Counted from the stretch's first letter, positions 52,766-61,892 are shown. The stretch is DNA of 64,000 bases from Leyella lascolaii (GCF_900079775.1 NZ_LT556036.1:316678-380677), one strand, 5' to 3'. Made by a program: numbers and translations. The notes: generated by a model from the sequence alone, not told the origin.

Positions 52766-54952
52766 TCATTTCGCCCCGCGGCGGTTCACCACGTCTTTAA
52801 TCATCTCCTTCACATCCATCCCCACCTGAACGAAGTTCTTGTACAAGATACGTTCCCTTTCCTCTTTCGAGGGGAAAGTATAGAATTTAGGCAGCGGCAC
52901 ATACCCGGCTTCCTCCTGCCTGATTTCCTCCATATCGAAATCCGTCTTGCAGAAGAATTTCGAGGTCTTGAACTCCTCGGCTTCCTGTATGTTCATGCTT
53001 CCGCCCATGCCGGTCTTGGTCTTCACGAAGTCACGGGCGACTTGCCCGCATATCCATCCTGTAGGCAGGTCGCTAATTTTCGAGGCGGGCACGAGATTGT
53101 CCATGTTTTCGTTCAGGTTGATGCTGGTCTTATCCCGGTCAATGGTCACGCCTCTTTTCAGTTGCACGACCTTGCCGAAGATGTCGTTGCTCAGCCATTC
53201 CAAGGTTTCCTTGGATCGGGCAGAACCAGATACGACATTACCTACTGTAGTGATAATCTTCTGCATACCTACCTTCCCGTAGTCTGCCTCCAACTGCGGC
53301 AACTCTTGGAATCCCAACGCCACGCTCACCTTGTTGCTTCGCGCCGTACCTATCAGACGGTCTATCTTGTGGAAATACAGCGTGGGCAGCTCGTCCACGA
53401 TGATGCTCACGGGCACGTTCTTGCCCTGCCCGGTATTCACACGGGTTACCAGTCGATTCAGGATAAGGGCGTTCAATGCTCCGATGATGCTTTCCATTTC
53501 CGGGTCGTTGGCTATCAGCAGGTAGCTGGGGTTTTTCGGGTCGCTCACCTTCAGGTCGAAGTCGTCCCCGTCCTTATGGAATATCCAATAAGATTCCTTG
53601 GTGGCCAATCGGGAAGTATAGACACGCAACGTGCCTATCATACCCTCCAACTGCTCCATCGCCTTGTTCTGGAAAGCCGTCTGGAACGGGCCGAGCAGCG
53701 GGGCAACCTCATTGTCGGTCTGCAACACCTCAAAGATGGTTTGATAACTCTCGTTCAAAAAGGAAAGAATATGCGGCATGTCGGAATACTTGCCCAACCA
53801 ATAGGCCGGTTCCACGATGTTGCCGCCCTTGCGGTCACGCACTACGCCAGTGGGCTTCCAGAATTTGGTTTCCTTGTCCTGCACTTTTTCCGCATACAGT
53901 TTATTCCCGTCCTTGTCGTAAGGCTCCCGCTCGTAGTTCACGAAAAAGTAGATACAAGCGGCAAGAAAGTTGACCGCCGAGGTCTGAAAGAATTGGTCGC
54001 TGCCTCCTCCTCCCTCTTTCTTGCCTTTCTGTAAAGATTCCAATAGCGTTTCCGCCGTTTCGCTGGCAGCAGCGAGGTTGGGGATGTACTTTGCCTGTAT
54101 CGGGTTCACCCTCCGGCTGTATTCCACGTTCACAAAGTTGATGATGTTGAACTTGCAGCCCTTTGGTAGTTTCCCCAGCTTCTGGTTCTTCTTGTAATGG
54201 TAATACAGCTTGGTCGCCAAAGTGGGGAACTTATAATCGTAAACTACTAAGGCAAAGCCTTTTGCGGAGTGCTGTCGGATAAATGGTTCGATGATGGAAA
54301 AGGTCTTTCCGCTACCCGGAGTGCCGACCACCCATGTTCCTCTGAAAGGATTGACGATATTCACCCATCCCTTGCGGAATTTGCCTTTGTAATAATAGCG
54401 CATGGGTACATTCACCGAATACTTGTTCTCCACCAACTCCGTGCATTGCTCGAAACTTTCATTTTCCAAGTTGAAACGGTCTTTCAGCAAACCTTCTTTC
54501 AAGAACTTGGAGATATTATCGAGTGCCACATGGACAAGGATAGTACCCATTACGGATGTCGCCATATAGAAGATGACATTCAAACGTAGGGAATAAACAC
54601 GCAGTTCCATCGGATGATTGTAAAGCCAAACAGACAGCACCAAAAAACCGATGCCGCTCACCAACGGGTATAGCACCTGCCTCCGGGCATTGAACTCCAA
54701 ATGTTTCTTGTTACGCGTACCCACGCAGGTAATGCAAATCAGCAGGACGGTTGCCACCTTGCTGTAAACGAGATTTCCGTCGTGGTAGATAAGCCATGTC
54801 TTCATGCGGTCATGCACATCGCACACGATACCGTTCCAGTGGTCGAGCACTGCCGGGTCGATGGCGTACATGAAGAACTCCACCAACACCGACACATACA
54901 CCACCGTCCGAAATATCTTATAAGCCCCTTGCAGTTCCTTACTTTCTTCCAT
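52766..54952 (-). CDS. VirD4/TraD-type coupling ATPase
   Basis: A 728-residue protein. N-terminal membrane helices lie around residues 10-30, 55-75, 90-110 and 125-145. Walker A is at ~207 (TWVVGTPGSGKTFSIIEPF) and Walker B at ~520 (VSIIVDELPTLYFHKIDRL). A later segment, NVVSGSARSKETLEWLSNDI, suits TraG/TraD C-terminal domains. It links the relaxosome to the type IV channel and powers DNA transfer. In CTn nomenclature it corresponds to a MobC-type coupling protein. It sits behind the tra genes, consistent with one mobilisation block. Confidence 0.88.
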   Translation of the reverse strand: MEESKELQGAYKIFRTVVYVSVLVEFFMYAIDPAVLDHWNGIVCDVHDRMKTWLIYHDGNLVYSKVATVLLICITCVGTRNKKHLEFNARRQVLYPLVSGIGFLVLSVWLYNHPMELRVYSLRLNVIFYMATSVMGTILVHVALDNISKFLKEGLLKDRFNLENESFEQCTELVENKYSVNVPMRYYYKGKFRKGWVNIVNPFRGTWVVGTPGSGKTFSIIEPFIRQHSAKGFALVVYDYKFPTLATKLYYHYKKNQKLGKLPKGCKFNIINFVNVEYSRRVNPIQAKYIPNLAAASETAETLLESLQKGKKEGGGGSDQFFQTSAVNFLAACIYFFVNYEREPYDKDGNKLYAEKVQDKETKFWKPTGVVRDRKGGNIVEPAYWLGKYSDMPHILSFLNESYQTIFEVLQTDNEVAPLLGPFQTAFQNKAMEQLEGMIGTLRVYTSRLATKESYWIFHKDGDDFDLKVSDPKNPSYLLIANDPEMESIIGALNALILNRLVTRVNTGQGKNVPVSIIVDELPTLYFHKIDRLIGTARSNKVSVALGFQELPQLEADYGKVGMQKIITTVGNVVSGSARSKETLEWLSNDIFGKVVQLKRGVTIDRDKTSINLNENMDNLVPASKISDLPTGWICGQVARDFVKTKTGMGGSMNIQEAEEFKTSKFFCKTDFDMEEIRQEEAGYVPLPKFYTFPSKEERERILYKNFVQVGMDVKEMIKDVVNRRGAK

Positions 54953-55018
54953 GTTTCCTTTCTATATTTGGGTCCAATTTACAAACGTGCAATAATTCTT
55001 CGTTCTTCATTCTTCATT
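54953..55018 (-). repeat. AAGAAT-type intergenic spacer
   Basis: Between the lipoprotein gene and the coupling ATPase gene. The repeat begins inside the upstream gene, encoding its last residues YNEE and stop (TATAATGAAGAATGA). Confidence 0.6.
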
Positions 55019-55687
55019 ATACAAAGTGACTATCGCCCGCACCTTATGCCCTTGCAGTTTGGGTGTTTCCTGTATGGCACCGCTCCCCATCGAGAACAGC
55101 CATGCTTTGGCGGTTTCTTGTCCTTCTACTTCCGTACTCGTCCAGTACCAACATTCATCGGCATCATCGGGCAGTGGTTCACCACCGCAAGACTTGATGT
55201 AAGGATTGATAGATGCCTTGGCAGCATAAAGCAGCCGCATTTGCGCCACCGAAGGCACGTAGGCACTCTGTCCGTACCGCCACATATCGAATACCTGCAT
55301 GGCCATAGGTGAAGAAACATCGTCTGTGTCATACAGGGCAAAGGTATTCTCGTTCCCATCGTAAGCCGTCAAGTCAGCAGACGTTCCTTGCGAAATGCCC
55401 AAACTGTCAGCAAAGGCTTCCGGAGGAAGGTCATGCAGATAGACCGCATAGCCAGTGCCACTCATTTCTTCATTGCGGTTCACATGGAACACCACAGCTA
55501 TCGCCTCCTTGCCGGAAGCCACATAATCTTCGTGGCTTCGTGTCTTGCCGTCCGTGCAAAGTATATGTCCTACTTTCATGGAGGTGTCCAACGGGTCGTG
55601 ATGCCCGTCGCAACCGGTCAAGCCAACACCCAACATGGCCACGACCGCCACACACGCTATTCTTGTTTTAATCGTTCTCGTTTGCAT
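55007..55687 (-). CDS. lipoprotein of the transfer operon
   Basis: A 226-residue protein with an N-terminal lipobox (VAVVAMLGVGLTGCDGHHD, Cys near residue 26). The mature part (ECWYWTSTEVEGQETAKAWL, later KVRAIVTLYNEE) resembles DUF1566-like or C-type-lectin-like surface domains (YWTSTE). It is probably anchored to the outer membrane, perhaps a surface partner in mating. It lies between traO and the coupling protein gene. Confidence 0.6.
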   Translation of the reverse strand: MQTRTIKTRIACVAVVAMLGVGLTGCDGHHDPLDTSMKVGHILCTDGKTRSHEDYVASGKEAIAVVFHVNRNEEMSGTGYAVYLHDLPPEAFADSLGISQGTSADLTAYDGNENTFALYDTDDVSSPMAMQVFDMWRYGQSAYVPSVAQMRLLYAAKASINPYIKSCGGEPLPDDADECWYWTSTEVEGQETAKAWLFSMGSGAIQETPKLQGHKVRAIVTLYNEE

Positions 55688-55762
55688 ACCTTATAATATA
55701 TATAGATGAATACTCCATTCTGCGAGAATCTGTTTAATCTGTGTTATCTGTGTGCCAATCTC

Positions 55763-56305
55763 TTATTTCGTGGGTATCTTCACGCCGATGACAATACCTG
55801 TCCGAAACAAATCTTCCCCTTTTATCATCAAGTCGCACTTGGCTTGCCAAAACAGTTTCCAGCCCTTGCGAAGCGCATAGTTGTGTTCGTACCCCACATG
55901 GATGCCGCCCAGCACCTTGTTCCTGTCCGAACCCAGCGACCCGCCCAACCGCAAATTGCCATGATGGTTACGGCTGCGGAACACGCAGGGCTTGTAGGCC
56001 GCTCCCACGCCCCAAGTGTTGTAGTGGTTCCAGAAAGATTCGGGGCAAACATGCTTGCAATCCTCACATTCGTCCCATTTCAGATAGACATTCCCGAAGA
56101 ACTCCCACGCATGGTGGTAGTTCGTTTCATACTCGTAACCCACCGTCAAGTCCAGCCCTCTCTCATACAGCAGGCCTGTACCGATTTGGATGCGTCCTTG
56201 CCGGTCATCGGCAAAACCCGGCAAAGTGGCTACTAACATGAATGCCAATATGACTAAGCCCTTTGGCACAGCCAAATTCTTCATTTTTAATTCTACATTC
56301 TTCAT
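55763..56305 (-). CDS. traO: conjugative transposon protein TraO
   Basis: 180 residues. The N-terminal MKNVELKMKNLAV is encoded by an AAGAAT-type spacer, so the true start may be the second Met (residue 8, position 56284), ahead of a signal peptide (LVILAFMLVATLPGFAD). The beta-rich body (LLYERGLDLTVGYEYETNYH, later AYKPCVFRSRNHHGNLRLGG) matches TraO outer-membrane proteins of CTn elements. Order after traN agrees. Confidence 0.8.
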   Translation of the reverse strand: MKNVELKMKNLAVPKGLVILAFMLVATLPGFADDRQGRIQIGTGLLYERGLDLTVGYEYETNYHHAWEFFGNVYLKWDECEDCKHVCPESFWNHYNTWGVGAAYKPCVFRSRNHHGNLRLGGSLGSDRNKVLGGIHVGYEHNYALRKGWKLFWQAKCDLMIKGEDLFRTGIVIGVKIPTK

Positions 56306-56310
56306 TTCCT
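56276..56310 (-). repeat. AAGAAT-type spacer at the traN/traO junction
   Basis: The minus strand reads GAGGAAATGAAGAATGTAGA followed by further AAGAAT units. It overlaps the traO start, so two in-frame ATGs are supplied by the repeat. Confidence 0.6.
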
Positions 56311-57156
56311 CTATTCCTCCTGTAATAAAGCCTCATTAAAACTATCCGCGCAAAGCACGTCCTCATAGTCGATGTTCAAAGCAATGGTACGCCCCGAAAT
56401 CTGTTTCTCGCTCACCTCGATGGTCAGCACCTTGTCATTGGGAAAAGTTATTTTCCTTATGACCAGCACATTGCGGTAACCATGTTGGAACGAACTACGT
56501 TGCTCCAATTTCATCTCCGGCTCCAGTTCGATAACTTGTGAGTTGGTGGCTTTCGACACCTTCTTGTCCGCCAATTTGACACGGATTTCGTCGATGTCAA
56601 AGCGGATATTCGTCCTGTTCTCGATGGAGAAGTCAAGGAAGAAGTAGTCGCCCACGGCATAGATGTTGTTCAGGCGCATGGTCATGCGGTGTTGCCTGCG
56701 GTTCACGTTGCGGTAGCGGGCAGGCGACAGCCACACCTGCCGGGCAAAGCGGTACATGTCCTCGGTGGAGAGCGACACCGCCGGGTTACGGTAGGCAGTC
56801 ATTTCCATGGGCTGCACCTCCTTGTCCGTTACGGCTTCCTGCATCCGGGTGGTGTAGAGCAAGGCGTATTGGGTACGGTAGCGTTCCGTCACGATGGTGA
56901 CGATGGCCAGCACCTCGCCGTCTTCATGCCCGGCCTCTTTCGGTTTCAGGCGGATGGTATTGTTAATGGGCTGGTCGCCCACTATCTTGTCAGTGGAAAT
57001 ATCCACAAAGCGGATGGGCTCGGTGGCGGTGATGACGGTCGTCACCTGCTCGTTCACCGTCAGTTGTTCCATTTCGTTGTAGGTTTGCTGGGCCTGTGCC
57101 GAGATTGCGGTAATCCATGTGGCAACAAGCAGCATCACTTTTGCTATCAGTTTCAT
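56311..57156 (-). CDS. traN: conjugative transposon protein TraN (DUF4138)
   Basis: A 281-residue secreted protein with a signal peptide (IAKVMLLVATWITAISAQAQ). The body has VTTVITATEPIRFVDISTDK, ARQVWLSPARYRNVNRRQHR and a C-terminal Ig-like region (NIYAVGDYFFLDFSIENRTN, later VLVIRKITFPNDKVLTIEV), the pattern of TraN/VirB9-like proteins. It should form part of the outer core of the mating channel together with TraM and TraO. Confidence 0.85.
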   Translation of the reverse strand: MKLIAKVMLLVATWITAISAQAQQTYNEMEQLTVNEQVTTVITATEPIRFVDISTDKIVGDQPINNTIRLKPKEAGHEDGEVLAIVTIVTERYRTQYALLYTTRMQEAVTDKEVQPMEMTAYRNPAVSLSTEDMYRFARQVWLSPARYRNVNRRQHRMTMRLNNIYAVGDYFFLDFSIENRTNIRFDIDEIRVKLADKKVSKATNSQVIELEPEMKLEQRSSFQHGYRNVLVIRKITFPNDKVLTIEVSEKQISGRTIALNIDYEDVLCADSFNEALLQEE

Positions 57157-57186
57157 TTTTAGTTTGTTTATTTGTTACATCGTATG

Positions 57187-58428
57187 TCAGTTCCTTTTCT
57201 CCCTGCCGTTCACCAAATAGACGAACGTGCCGTATTTAAGTTTCGCCTTGTTCTTGCGGACAGCCTTCGACAAAGCATTGCTCGTGCGCTGGTAGGCGTT
57301 CTGTATGGCTTGCATCCCCCATTGAGCGAAAGTGTTCCCGGTAGAGCCGTTGTTGATGCTCATCGTGCTGCCGAGGGCATTGGAGGCCACATCTTGTGTG
57401 GTTTCACGGAAGGAACTGCTCGGCACATAAAGTCCTTCCAGCCCGTCCGTGTCGTAGAGCGACAGATTCACTTTTACCAGTTCATCCTCCACCAACAGGC
57501 TCTTGATGCTACCTTTCACGCGCTGGCTGCCGAAGCCGCTCATCGTGGCATACAGGTACGAGCCTTTCGGCACCACCTTGCCGTCTATCTCCACATCGTC
57601 CAACAGGCGCAACCGCACCCGCGAGCCTTCCACGGCTTTGATGTTCTCATCGATGATGGCTTTTATCAATCGGGGTTCAGGCTCGTTTTCGGCCAAGGTG
57701 TTAAAGTAATCCGAAGAAGTCTTCACCTTTTTCACCACCTGCTCGCTCTCTGCATTCTCGGCAAGCTCGTTCACGGCCTGTTCAATAATTTCCACCTTGC
57801 CGCCTATGGCGACACTGCCGGTGGGGGCAAGGCTCTCCGCGTCCGTGCTGTCCACGTCCTGCAATCCTTTTTGCCCTTGCTTTCTGGCTTCTGCCAGTAC
57901 CTTGTCCAACTCGGCCAAAGCCTCTTTGCGTCGCTGCTCACTTCGCGCAAGGCGTTCTTCCTCGCTCAACGGTTGCACCCCGGTGGAATCCGCCACCATC
58001 GCTTCGCCTCTCTCGGCACTTTGCCGCAGGCGTTCCTGCATCTCACGCAGGTGTTCCAGTTCCTCCGACCTTGCGGCTGCTTCCGAATCGAGCAGGGCAA
58101 GGTCTTCATCGCTATAGCGGGAATCGTAATCTTCTTTCTCTGTTTCATTGTTGTTCCGTTCAATGTTTTCTACGGCGGAATAGTCTTGTATCCGGCCGTA
58201 GGACTTGACCATGCTCTCATACTTGCCGCCTATGCCGTCATCGCGCATCTGAGCTTCCGGCAATTCCGGGTTCAGGTACTCGGTGGTTTGCAAGGCGGAA
58301 GGCGTCTCTGCCACTTCTGTATCGAAAATATCCATCACCAAATACCCCGTTACCAACAGCAGCGGATAGAGGATGGCCGGCAGCACATACTTCGGCTGTC
58401 TGAAATTAATCCTGTCTGTTATCATCAT
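57187..58428 (-). CDS. traM: conjugative transposon protein TraM (VirB10-like)
   Basis: A 413-residue protein. Membrane segment near residues 15-30 (YVLPAILYPLLLVTGYLVMD), then coiled coil (~90-170, REMQERLRQSAERGEAM). The C-terminal beta-barrel shows GSYLYATMSGFGSQRVKGSI and YDTDGLEGLYVPSSSFRETT, with TMSINNGSTGNTFAQWG, all TraM hallmarks. Spans inner membrane to periplasm. Overlaps the traL gene by 23 bp. Confidence 0.88.
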   Translation of the reverse strand: MMITDRINFRQPKYVLPAILYPLLLVTGYLVMDIFDTEVAETPSALQTTEYLNPELPEAQMRDDGIGGKYESMVKSYGRIQDYSAVENIERNNNETEKEDYDSRYSDEDLALLDSEAAARSEELEHLREMQERLRQSAERGEAMVADSTGVQPLSEEERLARSEQRRKEALAELDKVLAEARKQGQKGLQDVDSTDAESLAPTGSVAIGGKVEIIEQAVNELAENAESEQVVKKVKTSSDYFNTLAENEPEPRLIKAIIDENIKAVEGSRVRLRLLDDVEIDGKVVPKGSYLYATMSGFGSQRVKGSIKSLLVEDELVKVNLSLYDTDGLEGLYVPSSSFRETTQDVASNALGSTMSINNGSTGNTFAQWGMQAIQNAYQRTSNALSKAVRKNKAKLKYGTFVYLVNGREKRN

Positions 58429-58747
58429 GCGTAGGTTGTTTTTGTTTCAAAAGAATCTCCTGCCGCTCGGTGGCTGTGGCTTGCTTGCCATTGTCAGGCA
58501 TGGTGCATATTGATACCACCCTGCACACATTGAGTGCGAGGCATCCCAACACGATGCCGAACACGATACCGAGAAACCATCTCGGATGCTTGCAGGCAAA
58601 TCGTTGCGCACACCCTGCCATCTTGTCTATCCGCAGAAAACGGGCGGCTTTCTTTCCTGCTTCCACTTCCTTCTTATACCGTTTCTCATACTTCGGGTCA
58701 TCCTTGTCCGGCATCTTCTCCCCGAAAATCAGTTTCTTCCATCCCAT
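58406..58747 (-). CDS. traL: TraL-like small membrane protein (DUF3989-like)
   Basis: A 113-residue protein: basic N-terminus, one membrane helix (WFLGIVFGIVLGCLALNVCR), and a short polar tail overlapping traM. Size, topology and place between traK and traM match TraL of CTn elements. The name is mainly positional. Confidence 0.7.
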   Translation of the reverse strand: MGWKKLIFGEKMPDKDDPKYEKRYKKEVEAGKKAARFLRIDKMAGCAQRFACKHPRWFLGIVFGIVLGCLALNVCRVVSICTMPDNGKQATATERQEILLKQKQPTHDDNRQD

Positions 58748-58800
58748 AGCTTGATTATTTCAGTGTTTAAATCCTTCATTCTTAACTCTTCATTCTTCAT
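58748..58800 (-). repeat. AAGAAT-type intergenic spacer
   Basis: Directly after the traK stop the minus strand reads ATGAAGAATGAAGAGTTAAG and continues with a further GAATGAAGGA unit. This is the clearest example of the spacer family in the window. Confidence 0.6.
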
Positions 58801-59415
58801 TTAGTAGTTGTTCTTCGTCCGTTGCTCAATGTCTTTGTTGAGCAAAGTACGCCAATTCACAATCAGCAGCCCATGCGGGTTGTTGTCTGTCCGGGGTACA
58901 CGTTTCAGTTGCCCGGCCGTAACCAGTTCGCGCATCAGAATGCTGGTGCGCCGTTCAATACGTTGCCGGCCGTAATAGGTAAACTCCATCTTTTCCTTGT
59001 CAAACTTGATACTGTCACAAAAGATGCTGAACACCGCACTTGTACCCATGATATTGTTGTAAAATCCTTTTTCTTTCAAGGTATTGTACTGCGCCAATCC
59101 GGTTTCGTCCACCAAATACATCGCCTTCTCCATAGTGTACTGGATATACTTGTCGTCCGGTGCAAGGGTAAAGAAGTAGTGGTGGAACATTTCGACATGA
59201 CTACGGGCTTCAACATCAAGTGTTTCTTCCATCGAGGTGCGTTGCACCAATATCGGCACATTACCGTCCAGTACATAGATTTTTTGTTGTGCGTCTGCCA
59301 CCATGCCCCGTGCCGTCCAGATGCTCGACATACTGATAACCACGCATCCTACGATGACCGCCACGCAGACAATCCCCACTAATTTGATTTTGTTCTCCAG
59401 GTTTTTTATGACCAT
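58801..59415 (-). CDS. traK: conjugative transposon protein TraK (VirB8-like)
   Basis: A 204-residue protein with one N-terminal helix (LVGIVCVAVIVGCVVISMSS). The periplasmic domain (MEETLDVEARSHVEMFHHYF, MEKAMYLVDETGLAQYNTLK, TYYGRQRIERRTSILMREL) is typical of TraK. Core scaffold protein of the transfer channel. Confidence 0.88.
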   Translation of the reverse strand: MVIKNLENKIKLVGIVCVAVIVGCVVISMSSIWTARGMVADAQQKIYVLDGNVPILVQRTSMEETLDVEARSHVEMFHHYFFTLAPDDKYIQYTMEKAMYLVDETGLAQYNTLKEKGFYNNIMGTSAVFSIFCDSIKFDKEKMEFTYYGRQRIERRTSILMRELVTAGQLKRVPRTDNNPHGLLIVNWRTLLNKDIEQRTKNNY

Positions 59416-59454
59416 AATCCTAACCGTTATAATCGTTACTCATTTGTGTATCTT

Positions 59455-60486
59455 TTATCTCATCAACGAGTGCATAGCCCCGGTAGCCGACATTTTCGCC
59501 TGTTGCGCCACGCCCTCACCGAAGTTTCTCGTGCTGAATGCCGTGTCACCTTCCGGTATCATCCATGCCGCAAGGTCTGGTACGAGGTTCAGGCATTTCA
59601 ACGCCACGATGCTGGCCGCCATCAGGTAGCCTGCCGAGAAGAATGAGTTCTGCAAATATGCAGCCATCGTCTGTTCGCTGGCGGTTATCGCCGTCAGGTT
59701 CTCTACCTGGATGCACAATACGATGTCAAACAGAAGCAGCACATAAAAGCCCACGAAGTATAACATTGCGCCATAGAAATGCACCGTCAGATACCTTGTC
59801 ATCCATTTGGCCCAGGCACCTTCCCATTTGGGCAACAGCGAGAATGCCCACTGTATCGGTCCGAATATCGTCAGCATACCCAGCAGGATTTGCTGACAGT
59901 ATATGGTCACCCACCAACCGATTCGGTACACAATCAAGGCGATTACCATCACGATTTTATCCAAGCAGACGGTCGCCCCGCTTACCAAAGAGGTGAACCA
60001 CAACCGGCTGGCATCTTTCTCCATTTCCGTCACTTCGTCCACACCGGTCTGTTCCATCGTCGATTCCACCAATGCCGGATCCATTGTGCCGGAACGGGCA
60101 ATGTCGGCTTGTGCCTGCAGGCTGGTGTACATGGTATCACGCACGTAAATGAGTTGCTGCACTTCCTCGAATTTGTCCGTTATCTGTAAGGCTTCCGCTT
60201 GATAGAGGTCGTGGGTGTACGAACCGATGGCATTGGGAATGTAGGAGAGGAAGTCCAACACGCACCAACTGCTCCCACTATTGGTAATGCCCGTATCGGC
60301 AGGTGGATACCACCACGACATGATGACTGCCACCGCCAACGGTTTGAACAGTTTCATCACGTCCAACGGTTCTTTCTTCACCATCATCTTGTAAGCCATG
60401 CCCGCTGCCATGATGATGGCGAACAAGGCGGCCAATGCCATGCACATTTGGAGAATCCACCAATTATCCCAAGCGGGTCTAACCAT
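59455..60486 (-). CDS. traJ: conjugative transposon protein TraJ-like, 5' end probably disrupted
   Basis: 343 residues from the ATG at 60486 (MVRPAWDNWWILQMCMALAA). Membrane segments appear at residues ~5-30, 190-230 and 240-330 (WVTIYCQQILLGMLTIFGPI, ATVCLDKIVMVIALIVYRI). This is the VirB6-like inner-membrane protein of CTn elements. The frame stays open upstream to 60690, but that extension (SFITDYQAFSLRCKDNTTRD) is polar, unlike a TraJ N-terminus, and overlaps the promoter of the adjacent integrase. There is no visible ribosome site at 60486. I infer that the recombinase element at the right inserted here and removed the original start. Confidence 0.7.
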   Translation of the reverse strand: MVRPAWDNWWILQMCMALAALFAIIMAAGMAYKMMVKKEPLDVMKLFKPLAVAVIMSWWYPPADTGITNSGSSWCVLDFLSYIPNAIGSYTHDLYQAEALQITDKFEEVQQLIYVRDTMYTSLQAQADIARSGTMDPALVESTMEQTGVDEVTEMEKDASRLWFTSLVSGATVCLDKIVMVIALIVYRIGWWVTIYCQQILLGMLTIFGPIQWAFSLLPKWEGAWAKWMTRYLTVHFYGAMLYFVGFYVLLLFDIVLCIQVENLTAITASEQTMAAYLQNSFFSAGYLMAASIVALKCLNLVPDLAAWMIPEGDTAFSTRNFGEGVAQQAKMSATGAMHSLMR

Positions 60487-60517
60487 CGGAAATGAAAGGA
60501 TAGTAAGGTGATGTAAT

Positions 60518-60672
60518 ATCACTGATTTACAGTCTATTAGGAATGAAAGCCGATTTTGGATTGGTTCGTTATTCTTTCCTAAATTAGCGGATTGTTTACC
60601 CACTTTTGTCTCGTTTTTGTCCCTCGTTGTATTATCTTTGCATCGCAAGCTAAATGCTTGATAATCAGTGAT
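60518..60672. promoter_or_regulatory. integrase promoter and 9-bp inverted repeats at the element edge
   Basis: A -7 box TATCTTTG (60633-60640) on the + strand lies 70 bp before the first integrase; possible TTTG boxes stand at 60605-60608 and 60616-60619. ATCACTGAT (60518-60526) and ATCAGTGAT (60664-60672) form inverted repeats around it. They may be recombinase arm sites at the element end. The region 60487-60710 holds no gene. Confidence 0.5.
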
Positions 60673-60710
60673 AAAAGAATATATTAACATCAGAAAAGAA
60701 AGGAAATAAA

Positions 60711-61892
60711 ATGGGACGAAAGAAGAAAGAAATCCGTTTGAAGGAGCCTGTGCGCATCCGAGAGAAGAAGATAGCAGGTGGCAACATCAGCCTCTATCTT
60801 GACATTTACCAGAAGGGATTGAGAAAGAAAGAGACTTTGAAACTCTATCTTGTGCCAGAAATCAACGCTGCAACCAAGTTGCAAAACGCCAATACGAGAA
60901 AGTTGGCAGAGCAAATCAAGGCGCAGCGCATTCTTGACATCCAGAGAGAGGGTCTTGTGGATTGGGACAAGGTGAAGAAGTCACGCATGACACTTACCAA
61001 GTGGATGGATGACTTTGTGAAGTACAATGCCGAGTTGTCTGAATCTTCCATGAAGACCAAGCGCAACACTCATGCTCGCATTGACCAATACCTACTATAT
61101 ATAGGCAAGCCAGAGTTTCTGTTGAAAGACGTGGACAAGGAGTTTTGCAAAGGCTTCATTACTTTTTTGAAGACTTGCACCTACAATGATGGAAAGAAAC
61201 AACTCAGCACCACCACTTGCCGTATGTTCGTCAACTATTTCGGCTCGTCATTGGCAAAGGCTGTAAGAGACGGACTGATTGAGCAAAATCCATTCTTGCT
61301 GTTGGAGGCAAAGGAGAAGCCACAGAAGCGAGTGGCTGAGCGTGAGTTTCTGACGATAGAGGAAATAAAGAAGGTGATGAACACACCATGCCGTTATGAA
61401 CTGGTGAAGAAAGCCTTTCTATTCTCCTGTTTCACCGGTCTGCGATATAGCGACATGAAAGCCTTGAACTGGAGTGAAATCCACAAGGCTGCTGACGGCA
61501 AGACAGAATACATTGACCATATCCAAGTCAAGACCAAGGATAGAGTAACCATCCCCTTGTCGGAAGAAACAAAGAAGTGGATGCCTAAAAGAGAAGAAGG
61601 CATAGACAACATCTTCCACAACTTGACAATCACATCTACAACTGTAGAAGTGGTTCTGAAAGAATGGATGGAGGCAGCAGGAATAACCAAGCATATAACC
61701 TACCATTGCTCACGACATACGGCGGCTACGATGCTCCTGACTCTTGGTGCAAGTATCTATGTAGTAAGTAAGATACTCGGACACAAGAGCATCAAGATGA
61801 CGGAGATTTACGCCAAGATTGTTGACAAGAAGAAGTTGGAAACCGTGAACCTCGTGAACGGAATGTTTGACCAAATACCAGTAATACAATGA
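60711..61892 (+). CDS. tyrosine recombinase, first of a tandem pair
   Basis: A 393-residue protein with an arm-type DNA-binding domain (NISLYLDIYQKGLRKKETLK), a core-binding domain (~100-200) and a catalytic domain: FTGLRYSDMKALNW (Arg), YHCSRHTAATML (His-x-x-Arg) and LGHKSIKMTEIYAKIV (Tyr). Its stop overlaps the next start by 4 bp (ATGA), so both recombinases are made together. Tandem pairs of this kind are known in Bacteroidales integrative elements. Confidence 0.9.
   Translation: MGRKKKEIRLKEPVRIREKKIAGGNISLYLDIYQKGLRKKETLKLYLVPEINAATKLQNANTRKLAEQIKAQRILDIQREGLVDWDKVKKSRMTLTKWMDDFVKYNAELSESSMKTKRNTHARIDQYLLYIGKPEFLLKDVDKEFCKGFITFLKTCTYNDGKKQLSTTTCRMFVNYFGSSLAKAVRDGLIEQNPFLLLEAKEKPQKRVAEREFLTIEEIKKVMNTPCRYELVKKAFLFSCFTGLRYSDMKALNWSEIHKAADGKTEYIDHIQVKTKDRVTIPLSEETKKWMPKREEGIDNIFHNLTITSTTVEVVLKEWMEAAGITKHITYHCSRHTAATMLLTLGASIYVVSKILGHKSIKMTEIYAKIVDKKKLETVNLVNGMFDQIPVIQ

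Noticed and set aside
53042..54034. A 330-codon open frame on the + strand
   Set aside because: Antisense of the coupling ATPase; no family motif.
57172..58434. A 420-codon open frame on the + strand
   Set aside because: Antisense shadow of traM, caused by its GC-rich codon use.
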